The position numbers and the translations under genes were made by a program. DNA of 64,000 bases from Symbiodinium microadriaticum (taxonomy: Eukaryota > Sar > Dinophyceae > Suessiales > Symbiodiniaceae): the NCBI GenBank assembly GCA_001939145.1, contig LSRX01000069.1, forward strand, positions 149,146 through 213,145, in the 5' to 3' direction. The first letter of the stretch is position 1. Every line of letters begins with the position of its first letter. The notes beneath the pieces are model-generated. The model made no database searches and had not been told where the DNA came from. It worked only from the letters and a program-made list of their open reading frames with translations. Of the stretch, positions 45,801-56,500 are shown in pieces.

Positions 45801-47642
45801 AAAACTGTCTGGGTCGCTTTGGGGACAGCCTATTCCTAAACTCCAAACCTTCACAGCGAAAACAGAAAGTGTCATGCCGGAGCCCTGCGAGCCCAGAACG
45901 CCCAACAGCTGGATTCCTCAAGTCTGGAGCCGACGACTAAGCAGCACAGAATCGCAAACGGTTTGTTTTTTGATAATCTTGCCGCACTTGCCCTGTTGTT
46001 GTGCTATAGTCCTACCAAAATCCCCGAACCCCTGGCTCTTAACCTCATATGCCGTTGGCCTGACTACTGGCTCCCGGGCATCAGAACGCTTTGTGCCAAG
46101 GCTGGCCTTCCACCTACAACTTCAGCAGCCTCCCGAATGTCCCAGGGGCCGCAAGCTGGGAGTCGCGCTTGCTGTGGGGTTTGGTTCGGAGTTTAGGATT
46201 TCGGTCCAGGCTTAGAGATTCAGATGTCAGGTGCAAAGGCGTAGCATGTCAGGATATTTGCGAGTTGCATTCTTGCTGGGTGTGGAGTGGTTGCAGTGCT
46301 TGTTGACGCCGATGAAGAGCATCATCATGTTGGATTGGATGTTGTGTCAGCGCAATGACCAGTCCTCCTCCTTGGCATCGTAGTACCAGCCTTGCAGCCT
46401 CGCCTGACTTGTTCGAAAGGTCTGGATGACTCCTCATGCTTCTCAGCGGCACTGGGACTCGTACAAATCCATGAAGACATGCCTGCTTCGATACGCAGAT
46501 GCTCCGGCTGCTGAAGTTTTATCGAAGCTATCGTCAGTATTCATTTGGTTTTGGCGGTCGCTGCTTTGATGAACAGGATGATGGTGACTTTGATTGCGAT
46601 GATGATGATGATGATGATGACGATGATAATGTTCATGATGATGATGATGATGATGATGGTGATGATCATGATTTGATGGTGATGATGATGCAGAAGAAGA
46701 AATGCTGAATGCGATGGTCATGGTGATGGTGATGATGACAAAGGAGCCATAAGGTATATAGATTTCGGAGGGGAGGGTTGGCGCTTCGTTGAAGAACAGA
46801 GCCTCAGCCCTGAGCTTACAGCCTCACAGGCTCGACCCGCGTCAGCTCCTGCGACCCGTAAAGCCCTACAGCATTAGTCAACCTTATATGACCTCGGGTC
46901 TGAAACTTTAAACCCTCTCACCCATTGGCGACGCTTGCTCAGGTGTCTGTGCACACTCTCCAGGCCCAGAATGCCACATATGACCAGGCCAACAGCGGAT
47001 AAATGGGTGTTCAGGGTTCGGACCTGGCTTCCACACCAGAGAAGTCAGACTGAAAGTTTACGGTCCTTCCAAACGATATTGCAGGACGACTTCCCGGAAA
47101 TCCAACGGCGTGGCCGTTGCTGCATTTTTGACGGTGAAGTTTCAGGGTCCTGGTTTACTGTTCATCTAAAGAGCGAATTGCGCTCTACATCAAAATCCCC
47201 AAACCCTGAAGCCTAAAGCAGGGCCCAAGCCTGACCCCGAAACAAACTAGCTACCCCCAACGCTCTTAGCCGCAGACTCTGCAGGCTTCTCTTTTCGATG
47301 GCCTCACTCTGATCCGAAATGCCCGACAATGCAAACTCGACTACAACTGTGCTTGCTCATCCTGAACCGACGACCACGATGACAACGACACCAATACTGC
47401 AACTAGCGCGAGCATCACGTTGCATTGCCACATATTTTCATGCCGCTGTTGAGCTACCATACCCTAAACCCTATACCCTAAATATGGTCCTAAATCATAT
47501 CAGGATCATATCTCTGAAACAACCTGTCTACCTTCGCCTCAGAGAGCAGGCAGCAGCCAATTTCATGGCGCTCGCTGCCGGACGGCCCTTGAAGAATGTC
47601 GTTCGCAACGCCAGTGTGCAGGCCCTTCCTGCTGCGGATTGA
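36872..47642 (+). CDS. D-isomer-specific 2-hydroxyacid dehydrogenase, at least 10 exons
   Basis: NAD(P)-dependent dehydrogenase of D-2-hydroxyacids. Family members reduce or oxidise substrates such as glyoxylate, hydroxypyruvate or phosphoglycerate. Inferred exons: 36872-36917 (LLQWMAAGTDLIN), 37048-37099 (VPSHFAICDVHQGWE), about 37489-37550 (EAEHFIRCLWPNQRDMEKR, borders unresolved), 38776-38831 (VGIVGFGTIGRGVGQRAA, the GxGxxG nucleotide loop), 39546-39595 (FGMRVIAVDEPLLPK, strand-ending Asp), 40631-40656 (HALAELHE), 41110-41172 (ADFVVVAVPLVPATRGLIG), 41725-41827 (MKQDGVLINVARGPIVDENA, the catalytic-Arg signature), 42235-42285 (GGAILDVWWHDFSWYQN), 46101-46138 (WPSTYNFSSLPNV) and 47543-47642 (EQAAANFMALAAGRPLKNVV, stop TGA 47640). 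Codons split by introns rejoin sensibly at five junctions. Not found: the first exon, about 20 residues before VGIVGFG, and the exon expected to hold the catalytic His (TPH). Its intron 42286-46100 holds the lipase ORF. Confidence 0.75.
38401..38461. repeat. Short inverted repeat TTAAGTTACCA
   Basis: TTAAGTTACCA at 38401-38411 pairs exactly with TGGTAACTTAA at 38451-38461. Possibly a small MITE relic. Confidence 0.4.
38611..38755. repeat. TATAGTA-type repeat and (TA)n run
   Basis: CTATAGTATACTATAGTA-like units are self-complementary over about 100 bp, followed by (TA)n. They end just before the nucleotide-binding exon at 38776. Confidence 0.8.
38860..39012. repeat. Degenerate TTTAGGG/TTTGGGG tract
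   Basis: G-rich telomere-like units at the start of a dehydrogenase intron. Confidence 0.7.
39602..39834. mobile_element. MITE family 2, copy 3, with triplicated core
   Basis: The terminal arms CCCAGAGAACCCAATACCCC and ATCGGGTTCTCTGGG enclose three tandem copies of the 61-62 bp core. The core runs GAATACACCTTCAATTATAC, AGGGGCCTTAATATTATGAT, TTAAAGTATATTCCTTAAT. Core units start at about 39631, 39692 and 39754. It sits within 10 bp of the inferred donor of the 39546 exon. Confidence 0.85.
42510..45566 (+). CDS. Ankyrin / NC-motif / class 3 lipase fusion protein
   Basis: An uninterrupted 1018-codon frame. The C-terminal part is an alpha/beta-hydrolase of the lipase class 3 type. It has YLCFRGTDDVQDAVIDLN, nucleophile elbow CGHSLGGGYAQ (Ser841), Asp899 in RDWDPVPRLP and His1000 in NAYHDMKAYL, a complete Ser-Asp-His triad. 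Residues about 361-416 are ankyrin-like (DKDSNTWLHIAAAEGKLQAC). Residues about 470-565 contain KHGVFIG (His492) and SNCHHAARLVFNHC (Cys551). That His...NC arrangement resembles LRAT/NlpC-type thiol-hydrolase or acyltransferase domains, which is inference. A hydrophobic segment near residues 103-131 could anchor the protein. Upstream Mets exist; a start at MEPAPF near residue 96 is as likely as residue 1, because the first 70 residues are low in conserved character. Family knowledge suggests hydrolysis of acylglycerols or phospholipids. It lies wholly inside an intron of the dehydrogenase gene and has no introns itself. Confidence 0.85.
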   Translation: MAELRPSDPARSSLLAPHATFRAHFPGGRPHSLPGPGCKGAVTVWLCSCVPLWRRSRRQSPGHRTPSLPARTADNCVDDEYRQRLDESFRYLILPMEPAPFNMSVCVAGLAGAAAIAGFAQANLAWLLGGWSVSLEDSQRRWSELKEALNQHPRCEKIPIELLKHPYYGDLAKQGFEQNVSAELLDEYFEEIVPPLLGDPELQSFSLPVLQGKISKRRLFRLIGLVLDPLIGKGLPIVSDFAYTPLPDHWSAEQAEQIMTLLERSNKHVKNLTLHFLHERIPGESLLQHWNDALSSLFVQFAFFSGEDLCEHCKQFVALMVSILPLLSGSSQLKNLALKLLCKLPATSLAQHRQLIASCHDKDSNTWLHIAAAEGKLQACEILVDIVGLPLHARNYAGLQPLALAESYEVAHFLRSRMHFRETRFGHGNAFAEMMKDERLVSEVVWHTIPLPGLAGKFRGLHSFLEVKVGGGAKRYVLEKAGSAPMEAHQKHGVFIGSDDLGTNLLSADGVDTYSKELRLSSGSLKSGLKMKDLYEQAHSTGPYDLATSNCHHAARLVFNHCCAREADRVATTPNELVAFVAGKLQLDLLDSRSFGSETSGSESASVESELTSSALRAAPQGFTKAFDVSSDPLAFVAAALSHAVYDENPASILKPRRTAAYAVIHSALEQPVHVQDSLVEAGGSRIFEGREKAVVNIREDGIFQTTLAKNQPIWMGHEYDLTRDFRGEVIVQEVAMPRVKVLHTVHAGNSVSPVEWLLARSGDVIYLCFRGTDDVQDAVIDLNVLPDFHRFKEYGIGVHGGIAHALEQQGDRVCHVVSDVLQALQKRRRPGEPLVLCGHSLGGGYAQVMAVHLLSREEDVAAVRTFGAPHVFVPARRKTSPLWKQLCSISQHWVRDWDPVPRLPLCKTWLTEVLPKLKLELEGIRVGIAKTLLRAIQQDYNGANPPLLEGFDVAGEVVLVSTAPISAHVAPEGGPSQKDFLSEKPPEASMTLNKLNAYHDMKAYLQIARLLTGPEAA
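46600..46665. repeat. (GAT)n microsatellite
   Basis: Two GAT runs. The poly-Asp frame is an artefact of the repeat. Lies in a dehydrogenase intron. Confidence 0.85.
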
Positions 47643-48204
47643 TGTGCCCCAGTTGTTGCCGACTGGTATCGCTGCCCACGTCGACATGTTTGCTGCTGTT
47701 GTCGAAAGACGTCCGTAGTGGCCCCAAGCCGGGTTCCCATACTGATTGGAACAACCATAAAATGCCATTTCTGCAGCTTTTCTCAGTCTGCAGACGCCAC
47801 ATCACCAACGTCAGACGTGTATATACATAATAAAAACACATACAGTAGGACTACACATTTAGAAACAAATCAATACATGTGTTTGTGTGTGTGTGTGTGT
47901 TAGGGCCAAACTCGCGAGGTCAATGCGCCCGCAGCCGCAGTTCTCATCTCCTGAGTCGAGAGTGCGAGCAGTTGCAGTTTTCTAGTTAGGTTTATAGGAT
48001 GGAGTTTTTTGATTTTTTGGGGTGTTGGCGTTGGCTTTGGGGTATATGAGGAAAACATGGAGAAGGACTTAGGCTCCGTTTCTACACGAAGACAGAACAT
48101 CTTTGCAGGTGTCTGCTGAGTCTGAACCTCTCGTCTCACTTACGGCCCCAGCGAGGACCTGATACAACCCTCATCCAAACACTTCTAGACCGGCCCCTGC
48201 CCTA

Positions 48205-48294
48205 CCCTAGGGCTCCAGTTACCTAAATAATGGGTTCGGGGGTTATATATTGAAATTCGGTTAGTAACCTATTCAAGCAGCTGGAGCCCTCGGG
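48205..48294. mobile_element. Inverted-repeat element, CCCTAGGGCTCCAG ends
   Basis: The left arm is CCCTAGGGCTCCAGTTACC and the right arm is GCTGGAGCCCTCGGG, with further pairing AATGGGTT/AACCTATT inside. About 90 bp, no coding sense. Confidence 0.6.
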
Positions 48295-48665
48295 CTATCT
48301 ATGTCTTAGACTCCCGGATTTGGGTGGTAATACAGCTCAGAGCAGAGAGTAGGGTTCTGAAGATTGTTTTCGCGAGGTGTCGTTGGACTGCGCAGAAAAA
48401 GAAGAGCCAGTGACTTCTCGGGCTTTGAATACAATGTTAAGACTGATGTTTGTTTTGAATACAATGACTTAGACTAAATTGATACTCATACTTACTAGTA
48501 CTCCTTGGTGGTAGGGGTCAGATCAAGGTTTGGGCATTAGGGACGTTGTTCAGAGGAGTTCTGGGCAGCTCCTTCTTGGCTTCAGCAGGGAAGCTGTATC
48601 AAACCGGCCTTTCTCAGCAGAACAAGACAGATTGCTGCATCCGATTCTAACCATATTTTCCATAG

Positions 48666-48778
48666 AGCTTGAGCAGCAAAAAGTCTTCTTTGTTGGCGGC
48701 ATCGTGACAAAAGCCAGGATGACCGCGATTCAGACCCGCGTCGACGAGCTGCAGCTGCAGGTGAACGAGGACCGGAAT
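48666..48778 (+). CDS. Exon candidate with coiled-coil character
   Basis: Acceptor TTTTCCATAG and a GC donor (AAT|GCACTT). The frame reads LEQQKVFFVGGIVTKARMTA then IQTRVDELQLQVNEDRN. The last 17 residues have heptad spacing of Ile, Val, Leu and Val. The product is unknown. It could be an early exon of the repeat-module gene that follows. Confidence 0.4.
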
Positions 48779-49180
48779 GCACTTTACTTTGGAGTATACA
48801 TAATGTACTTTAGTAACACCTATTGCGGAAGCCTCAAGAAGATTCATCGAATTACTACGGCCGTGTATTAGTTAGAGCCCAGCCGCCCGCACATCAATGG
48901 AATGCATTCATGTATTGTAAAGCAACATTCTCAAGAGCTCCTGGCACAGTCACAGAGCATTCAGAAACGAGCAGACCAAACTACTGGTTGCTGGCTGAAG
49001 TTTACCTAAGCCATCAACATGCAAGATACTCGCTAGAGAATGAGAAGCATGGCAGCAGTACAGATAAATCAAGTTCTTTGCGATGCTTCGCTGTGTTTTG
49101 GTACAGTGATGCAAGCACACCAGAGCCTTGGACATAGATATTTCCTGCATGCATTTCATTATATGTATATAAATAAATAA

Positions 49181-49212
<32 letters not shown>

Positions 49213-49331
49213 TTCTTTGTGTATACATGCCCATATATGTATCAATTGCAGCATCAGGATGTACTCATGCCCGTGATGGAGAGATGTGTCCATGCATTCC
49301 CGGGGCTCCTGTTTGTAGTGTAGCCTGTGAG

Positions 49332-49410
49332 GAAGCTTTCACGGCGCTGCAGGGAGCCCAGAGAATTGCAAGGGACGCGTTTGGAATGGGGGCAAGAAGG
49401 AGGGGTGCCC
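49332..49410 (+). CDS. Possible exon, unknown
   Basis: After CCTGTGAG the frame reads EAFTALQGAQRIARDAFGMG. Helical, GC3-rich, not recognised. Confidence 0.3.
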
Positions 49411-49609
49411 ATTCTGATTCTTCAGGCCCTCAGTTGGCCCCGCAGAATGGTAGACCCTGTGAAGCACAAAGACCCAACAACTTTCTACAGCCTTAGCAAA
49501 GCAAAACAATGCCCAATAGAGCTGTAAAGCAATTACAACCACATAAAAACCTCCAAACTCAGTGGTTTAGCCTTGTCAGAAGCCCTATGATACTTCATAA
49601 CCCTGAAAG

Positions 49610-49800
49610 CAACTGGAACCCTGAACCCTAAAGCCTAAACCCATTTTTCCTACGATTCCCAGAAGCAACGTGCACTCCGAGGTTGAAGCTTCCTGAGGAC
49701 GAGGGTGTGGCTTTAGTTTAGGGGTTTAGGCGTTTGGGGGTTTAGGGGTTAGGGGTTTACGGGTTTAGGGTATAGGGGGTGTGGCTTGAGTTTAGGGGCC
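49610..49800. repeat. Telomere-like repeats in both orientations
   Basis: CCCTAAAGCCTAAACCC on one side and TTTAGGGGTTTAGG units about 90 bp later on the other. The two orientations face each other across a short unique stretch. Confidence 0.7.
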
Positions 49801-50039
49801 TCGAAAGATAGAAATAAGCGGTGTGTTCATAGGTTTGACAGGGTTTTTTGTAGGCTTGTTTTTTTTTTGTAGGTTCTTTTTTTCACAGGGGCCTGAGTAG
49901 TCACAACATACAGTAAGGTTTCAACATTTTGCGGTATATCGTAGTAGACCTATGATCAGACTATAGGGACGCTAAGTGGATACGACTGCTAGCGATTCAG
50001 CCCTCTATAATACAGCTATAGCATTAGGGTTAGAGAGTC

Positions 50040-50370
50040 TTGGTTTTGGTGAGAGTGCATTTAGGTGTTGGGCTTTGGGGTTAACGGGTTTAGGCCTTCA
50101 GTGCTTAAGGGAGGTTTAGGACGCAGCATGTTGGGTTCAGAGCTTGGTCCTTGGGGGTTGGGCTTTAGGGTTTCTGTTGAAGCCACGGTCTAGTTTGGGT
50201 TTAGGGGTTCCTCTGCTGGTCCTTTCGGGCTTTGGGGGTTCAGGGCTTTACCCGGCAGGCGTGTCAGCCTTACATGGATCCAAGGGGTTTAGGGATTCGG
50301 TTTCGCCACGATCTTTCAGGCCTCTAAGATGCAAAGGCTTGGGCTTGGGATCCATTTGAAGAACCCCAGG
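50040..50370. repeat. Degenerate TTTAGGG-rich tract
   Basis: Scattered GGTTTAGGG, GGGTTCAGGG and related units over 330 bp without exons. Confidence 0.65.
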
Positions 50371-50602
50371 TGTGAGATCCCAATCGTCCCAAGCACCGTG
50401 CTGTGAACAGGACGGCTAGGATGTCAGCCACAGAATCCCTCCCCAAATTCCTCAATTTTAAAATCCCCCTGGCCCTGAACCCATACCCCAAAGCCCAAAA
50501 CCCAAATCATGTTTTTCAAAGTCGCGGACCGGCAGGGGTACATGAACTCTGCTTGCATTCCCTACATGTCACTTCCAGTCCACCAAACCTTACTCCTTGC
50601 AG

Positions 50603-53491
50603 GATCATGCATTCGAGCTACTTGATGCGGTTGCGCAGAAGTCCGCCCGTGGCGAGGCGTCTTTTTGAACTGACTTGGAGGTACTCAACACATGTTGCGC
50701 TACTGCTTTCACTGTGGCATAAACAGACTATACGGATCTTTCTAAAAATGGGCTGATGCCTTTAAGGCACCTGGTTTGATTGGATAGTTTGTTGCGTCCT
50801 ATACTGGCAGCGACCTCCAGGCTGACCACTGTTTACAGCAGGCCCCCACATCGACTTAGCTCATGCTGTGTGCAGGGGTAAGTACATCCCAGAGGGATCT
50901 CAATTCGTGGCTGTGTGCCACGGCCCTCAGACGAAATGCCGCAAACTTGAGGTTGCAGTCTTTCAGTCTTGAAAGCTTCTTTGACACCGCTACACATGAG
51001 AAAGCAGCTTTCCGTTCAGACTTTCCAATCTTCATCCCTTCAGAATCATGGCAGTTTGCATCTGCATGCTTGGGGCGAGGTGAAGGACATTTCCAACTAC
51101 ATTAGCGCGACCATCTCGCCGAATCCTTGGATGCTTGCGGCGAGCCTCTCCAAAGCTTCCTGAGCCCTTTCGTCGAGGGACCTGTAGCAACACCGGTAGA
51201 AATCTCGCTTGTAGGGCCCTCAATTTGGACGCATAGCATCCCCACCGTGAGGTCTTCAAACCCAACCTTGAACCACCTACTCTTATAAAATTCGACATAA
51301 ATGCCGAGCGGTCCCGGTGTTCACACGGCTGCCGAGGCGAGGATATGTGCCTCGGAGCGGTGGCGGTGGTGGCGGTGGTTGTGGTGGTTTTGGTGGCTGT
51401 GGTGGCATGAAGAGGCAGGTAGTGTTGTGCAGTTTCGGAAGATGTCTTCCAGCGCCGGCCACTGGTCAAGAGCTGACATGGGTGAACCGACAAGCATTTT
51501 CACCGTCACAAGGCTTCCAGAAAGATATCACAGCCACCCAGTTGCACGGAAATGAGACAAAACCCGTGAACTTCAAGCCTTGAGCCCCAATGCCCTCTAA
51601 CACTAGATCCGAAAATTGACATAAACCCTTTCTGGAAACCGCTCACCCTTCCTTCTGAAAAGCTCACTCCTCCTTAGGATTTTGTTGCGTCTGGCCTGCG
51701 ATGAAACACAAACCCCTGCCCACTGCCTCGTGCCCTCAGGAGCTATGCGGAATCCTTCTCCAAGGACCGACGCAGTGCCGTGTGTCTTGGGGTTGCGACG
51801 GGGTTTAAAGCTTTCAAGGTTCAGCGCTTTGGCAACAAAAACTTCAAAGATTCGCTCTTTCGGGATTCATCGTTTGGGTTCCCCCGGGTTTGAGGTCTTG
51901 CCACTTGGACGTACTTGCCGAAGTTTGGGTTTGCTTGGCAGTCGGAAAGACATCTACTGCCATTGCTTGTGTAATTAGCGATTTGGAGTGGGAGGAATAT
52001 GAGTAACAATATTATTACTCATAGGAGGTGGTAGTGTAATAAGAAGAGTGATAGTAGCTTGTAGCTGGCATTCCCCCAAAGTCCTGATTGTTTCCTCCAC
52101 ACCGTACAGGGGCTCAATCCTTGGACGGCTTTGCTATCTTCGATTTCGGATGCTTGCCGTGGACAGCTTTCCCCGTGGCCTCCAACGGCAAGTAACATAT
52201 TCGCCAATGTCATCGATTGCGATAAGCACAGCCAAAGGGCCCAGCCGAAGCTGTCACAGCGTGGTCGAGTCTACGCAACCACAATTGGAGTACTGTTTAT
52301 GGAAAAGGTATTTCATGTGTCGAGTCCCAAAGTAGGAGAACAAGGTAGGTACTAGACGTAAGGGCCCCGCTGGGACTTATTTGCCTGCTTCCAGCATGGG
52401 TGGTTGCTTCTCAGCCCTTTGCTTCCAGGGCGACGACACAGCTGCCTCAGCACTGATCAATTCGCGAGGTCTCCACCTTCGCCGCAAGTCTTTGGCGTTT
52501 CGCCGGGTTTGGTTGCTGAGGATTTGTTTCGCACCGGAATCGCAAGTTTTCTACCTGCTGTGACATGCCATGTGTTTTTTTTGCAAGCACAACCAAAGCA
52601 GAATAATTGTGGTTAGTAGCGAGAGGAAATCCTAGAATAACGGTGACCGTTGCTACTACCGCCGTTACCACCACTGCTGCCACTGTTGCTGCTGCTATTA
52701 CGATGACCACCACCACTACTACCAGCGGTACTACGGTTGATGATATAAATCCTGCATTACGTTCAGGACCTCAAACTATGGGAATTATGGTATATCCCTT
52801 ATTATGGGTAATGCAGATTTATGTCATCAACTACTAGCAGCCGCAGTACCAGCCTGAACGTGCTTAACAGGCATGCAGCAGGCTGAGGCCGTTGGCTTGC
52901 AGCTCACAGATGAGGCCTGTTGTTTAGTATTCTTTGGAGATTCGGAAGGCTTTGGGGGTTGGTTGCTCCATTATTCAGCCTCGGCGACCGTTTGGTGCCA
53001 TCGCCGCAGGAGGAGGGTTCTAATTCCAAAACAGTGGACCCCACGCCCTAAGCCCTAGTTTAGAAGTTGGGGTCCAGGACGCGGAGGCGTGAAGATGGTT
53101 AAGTTGGAGGGTCTCGGAGGGCCGGAGGAACTCAACCAGGAGTGATGTTGGAGGATCTTCCAGGGATGGGGGGAAGCCTCAACCTGGCTGTAATGGAGGG
53201 TCTTGGCGGGAACCCGCTGGGAGCCCCTTCTGGACCCCAAAGCCCCTCAGCCCTAAACCCCTGAACCCTAAACCCTGAACCCTATATACCCTGAACCCTA
53301 AATCCCTAAATCCCTAAACCCCCGCCGGGCAGGCCGTGCATGCTTTGCTGACCGTGCCCACGTCCCATGCCTCCGAGATCCTCGAGGTTTGGCGGGTCAA
53401 GCTTGGGTTAATGCATGTTCTGTATAGTATATGTATGTGTGTGTATATATGTATATGCATATGTATATGTATATGTATATGTATATGTCTC

Positions 53492-53535
<44 letters not shown>

Positions 53536-56500
53536 CATGTATGTATGTATGTATGTATGTATGTATGTGCAATATTGTCTGCGGGTATATGTCAAGGAGG
53601 GCTTGTGTTGAAGATCAGTATGTGAGAGAAAGACTTTCTCAGAAAATCAGCCATCAAGAGCACTTCTAAGTTTTATAAACCCTAAACCCAAACCCCTACA
53701 CCCTACCCGAAACCACTAAAAGCTAGCTTACCGACAGCAGCTCACCGCAGCGAGGCCTCAGACTTCTGAGAGTAGGGCGAGAGGAGAGGTGAAGTCGCTC
53801 CCGAATTTTTTATCGTGGGGGTTTAGGGCTAGGGCTTAGAGTGTGGGGTTTAGAGTTTAGGGTTTAAGGTTTATGGTTTAGAGTTTAGGGTCTAGGGTTC
53901 AAGGTTTAGGGTTTAGGGTTGCCTTGTTCAGTTACATCTCATGGCTTTAGTAAGCTCACATTAACATCGCCTGCAGACGCGGGTGGTGCTCCCGAATTCG
54001 TCTGCGGTTCCGGCGAATTGTCTCAATGGAAAGGCTGGAGCCCAGAATGCAAAAAATTGGAAAGCTACACCGTGAACATAATAGTGTTGACAAGACTGCA
54101 GCCAGCGACATATAATTTTCTGATCAGATATAGCCATAGTCCTCCTATACTTATTTTAAAATAGTCCCCAAAACCCTATTACCCTAATCCCTAAACCCCT
54201 AACCCCTAAACCCCTAAACCCTAAACCCCTACACCCCTAAACCCTAAACCCTTTATTAAGGGACCTTGTGACAGCTCCGGACAGCCCTGGGTTTGATTTC
54301 GCAGAGGCCGTGGCGGAGAAGCACACAGAGCTCCGGGATCCGTCAAATTATGCCAGCCGCCTTATGGTTGAAGGGTTGAGGGTTTAGGAGGGTTTAAAGC
54401 TTGCCAGGACCTTCCCTGCACCCTCAAATAGGGGTATATGGTCCCCATAATAAGGGGGATTTAGGGTTTTAGGGTGTAGTAAGGGGTATATGGAGGGTCT
54501 AGGTGCAGACGTTCAGGATCGCAGTTTGGGGCATGTTTTTTTTTTTTTCTGTTGTCCGGCTTCGATGTTGGTGCGAACGCATTAGCAGACAAGACGTTCC
54601 TTGGTATAGATGGAATACCAGCCAATGTGGCTGACAATTCTTTCTGAGTGCTCCGTTTAGGAATTGTGCCCCGAGTATGCCATTGTTGTTGTATCGGCAC
54701 ATCCTGAGCTGTAGGTGACGTCTTCCCTTAAGTATGCCCACACTACATGCTGCGGCGTGATCCGCTTACTAGGGAAGTCTCTCACGGCCGGGAGCCGAAC
54801 TTTAATCAAACATCCCTCAGCTCCTAAATCTGAACCCACGGCCATAAGACCTCAAACCCCACGCCCTCACCTTTATCCTGACCTCCATGTGGCCAGAAGG
54901 CCGAAGACCCAAAACATCCAGGAGAATCGCAAGAACCACCCGGCATTCTACGCACAGCACAAGTGCCCATATGGCTCGATGGGCCTGCGCAAGAGAGGGC
55001 TACAGTGTTTTTGCTACAGTTGAGCCGGTACCTGCAGTGGTGTGACGACACCCTACGAGGACTCACATTGCTGCGCTGAGGTGGTGGCCACCATCAGACG
55101 GGGTTACATCCCACGAGGTGCGATGTTCTTTTGGGTTGCAGTTGGTCTTCGCTGGCTTTCCGGTGCAGCCAAAGATATTGTCCGCTGTGCCCGTGCTTCC
55201 CTTGTACGTGACTGCAAAGGACAAGTAACACAACGACAGTCGCATGCAGAACCACCTGTGTGTCAGGCGCAGAAGGCAGCTTGCCACCCGGCAAAGGGGC
55301 TGGGGCCTTGGACATGTTACAGACTTGATCAAAGGGTTTGACAGAGACGACTGCACTACAAAGTACAGAATTGTGATGGAACTCAAGAGTCTGCACAGCC
55401 ACAAATTCCCACGCTCATGTCGGGTTGTTTTGAGGCCCTAGACCTGAGTTTGAGCCTACTTTGTGCACCTTTCACTGGTGAAATATTTTCAGGTTGCCAG
55501 GCAATTTAGGGTTTCGGGTGTAGGGTTTAGGGTTCATTGAGTTTGTTGAGACTGGCGTCGGGAACTCTTGGATGCGGCACTGCGAACAGCTGTAATTACT
55601 TGGTGGCAGGTGGTGGGGCTTGCTGTGTGCAGTCAGTGGATCCGGTCATGCTCAGACTCCAGATCTCGTCATTTCATATTCTGCATCACTACCAAGATTA
55701 TCGGCATGATGGTTCTGGTATTCAGCATCATGAACTAGCTATGCTGTACATCCATCATCCAGGGCATCATCAGAACTATCGGCATCATCATTATCGCCAT
55801 AGTCAGCATCGCGTACCACATGATCATGGTCTGCAGCTGTTGCTACTCCCGGCACAATCGACGACTATTGCTGCTGCTGTTGCTACTACTCCCGCCACTG
55901 CTTCCACTGAGACGACCACTGCCGCTGCTACTTCTGCTCTATTTCTGCTTCTACTCTCGCTGCTGTGGCTGGTGCTGTGGTTGTCAGTTCTGTTTGGCCT
56001 TTGTCTGTCTTCGTCTATCCACAGTCGTTCTTCCGACTCAAGCTTCCATGTTCCTGCAGCAAGCTGAAAGCCTGCTACAACGAAGTCAATGCGTGAATCA
56101 GGCCACCCACAAGGCGAAATGCAGATGCCCTGCTTCACCCCTCAACCCTAAACCCTAAACCAAGGTAAAGGGCAAGGGCAAAGGCGGCGACGGTGGGTTT
56201 GGCGGTGGGTCGTTTGGTGGCTACGGTGCCGGCAACTCAGAGCGACTTGCGTGGCACAGCCCATAAGCACTATCACGAACAATCAAATCCCTACGAAAGG
56301 ACAAGCGATCATGCTGTTCGGTAGTGCAATGAAGACTCGACAAACCATGGGATAAGGAGTAACCGCATTCAGACTTCTCTAGTATACTTGGATCTCGCAA
56401 GCATCATCCTTCCTGCCTGGTTGACGGGCACATGGGCCAAACAACCGGCTCGCACAGGAACTCCACCAGCTGTTTGGATGGGGCTCTCATACTTGGAGGT

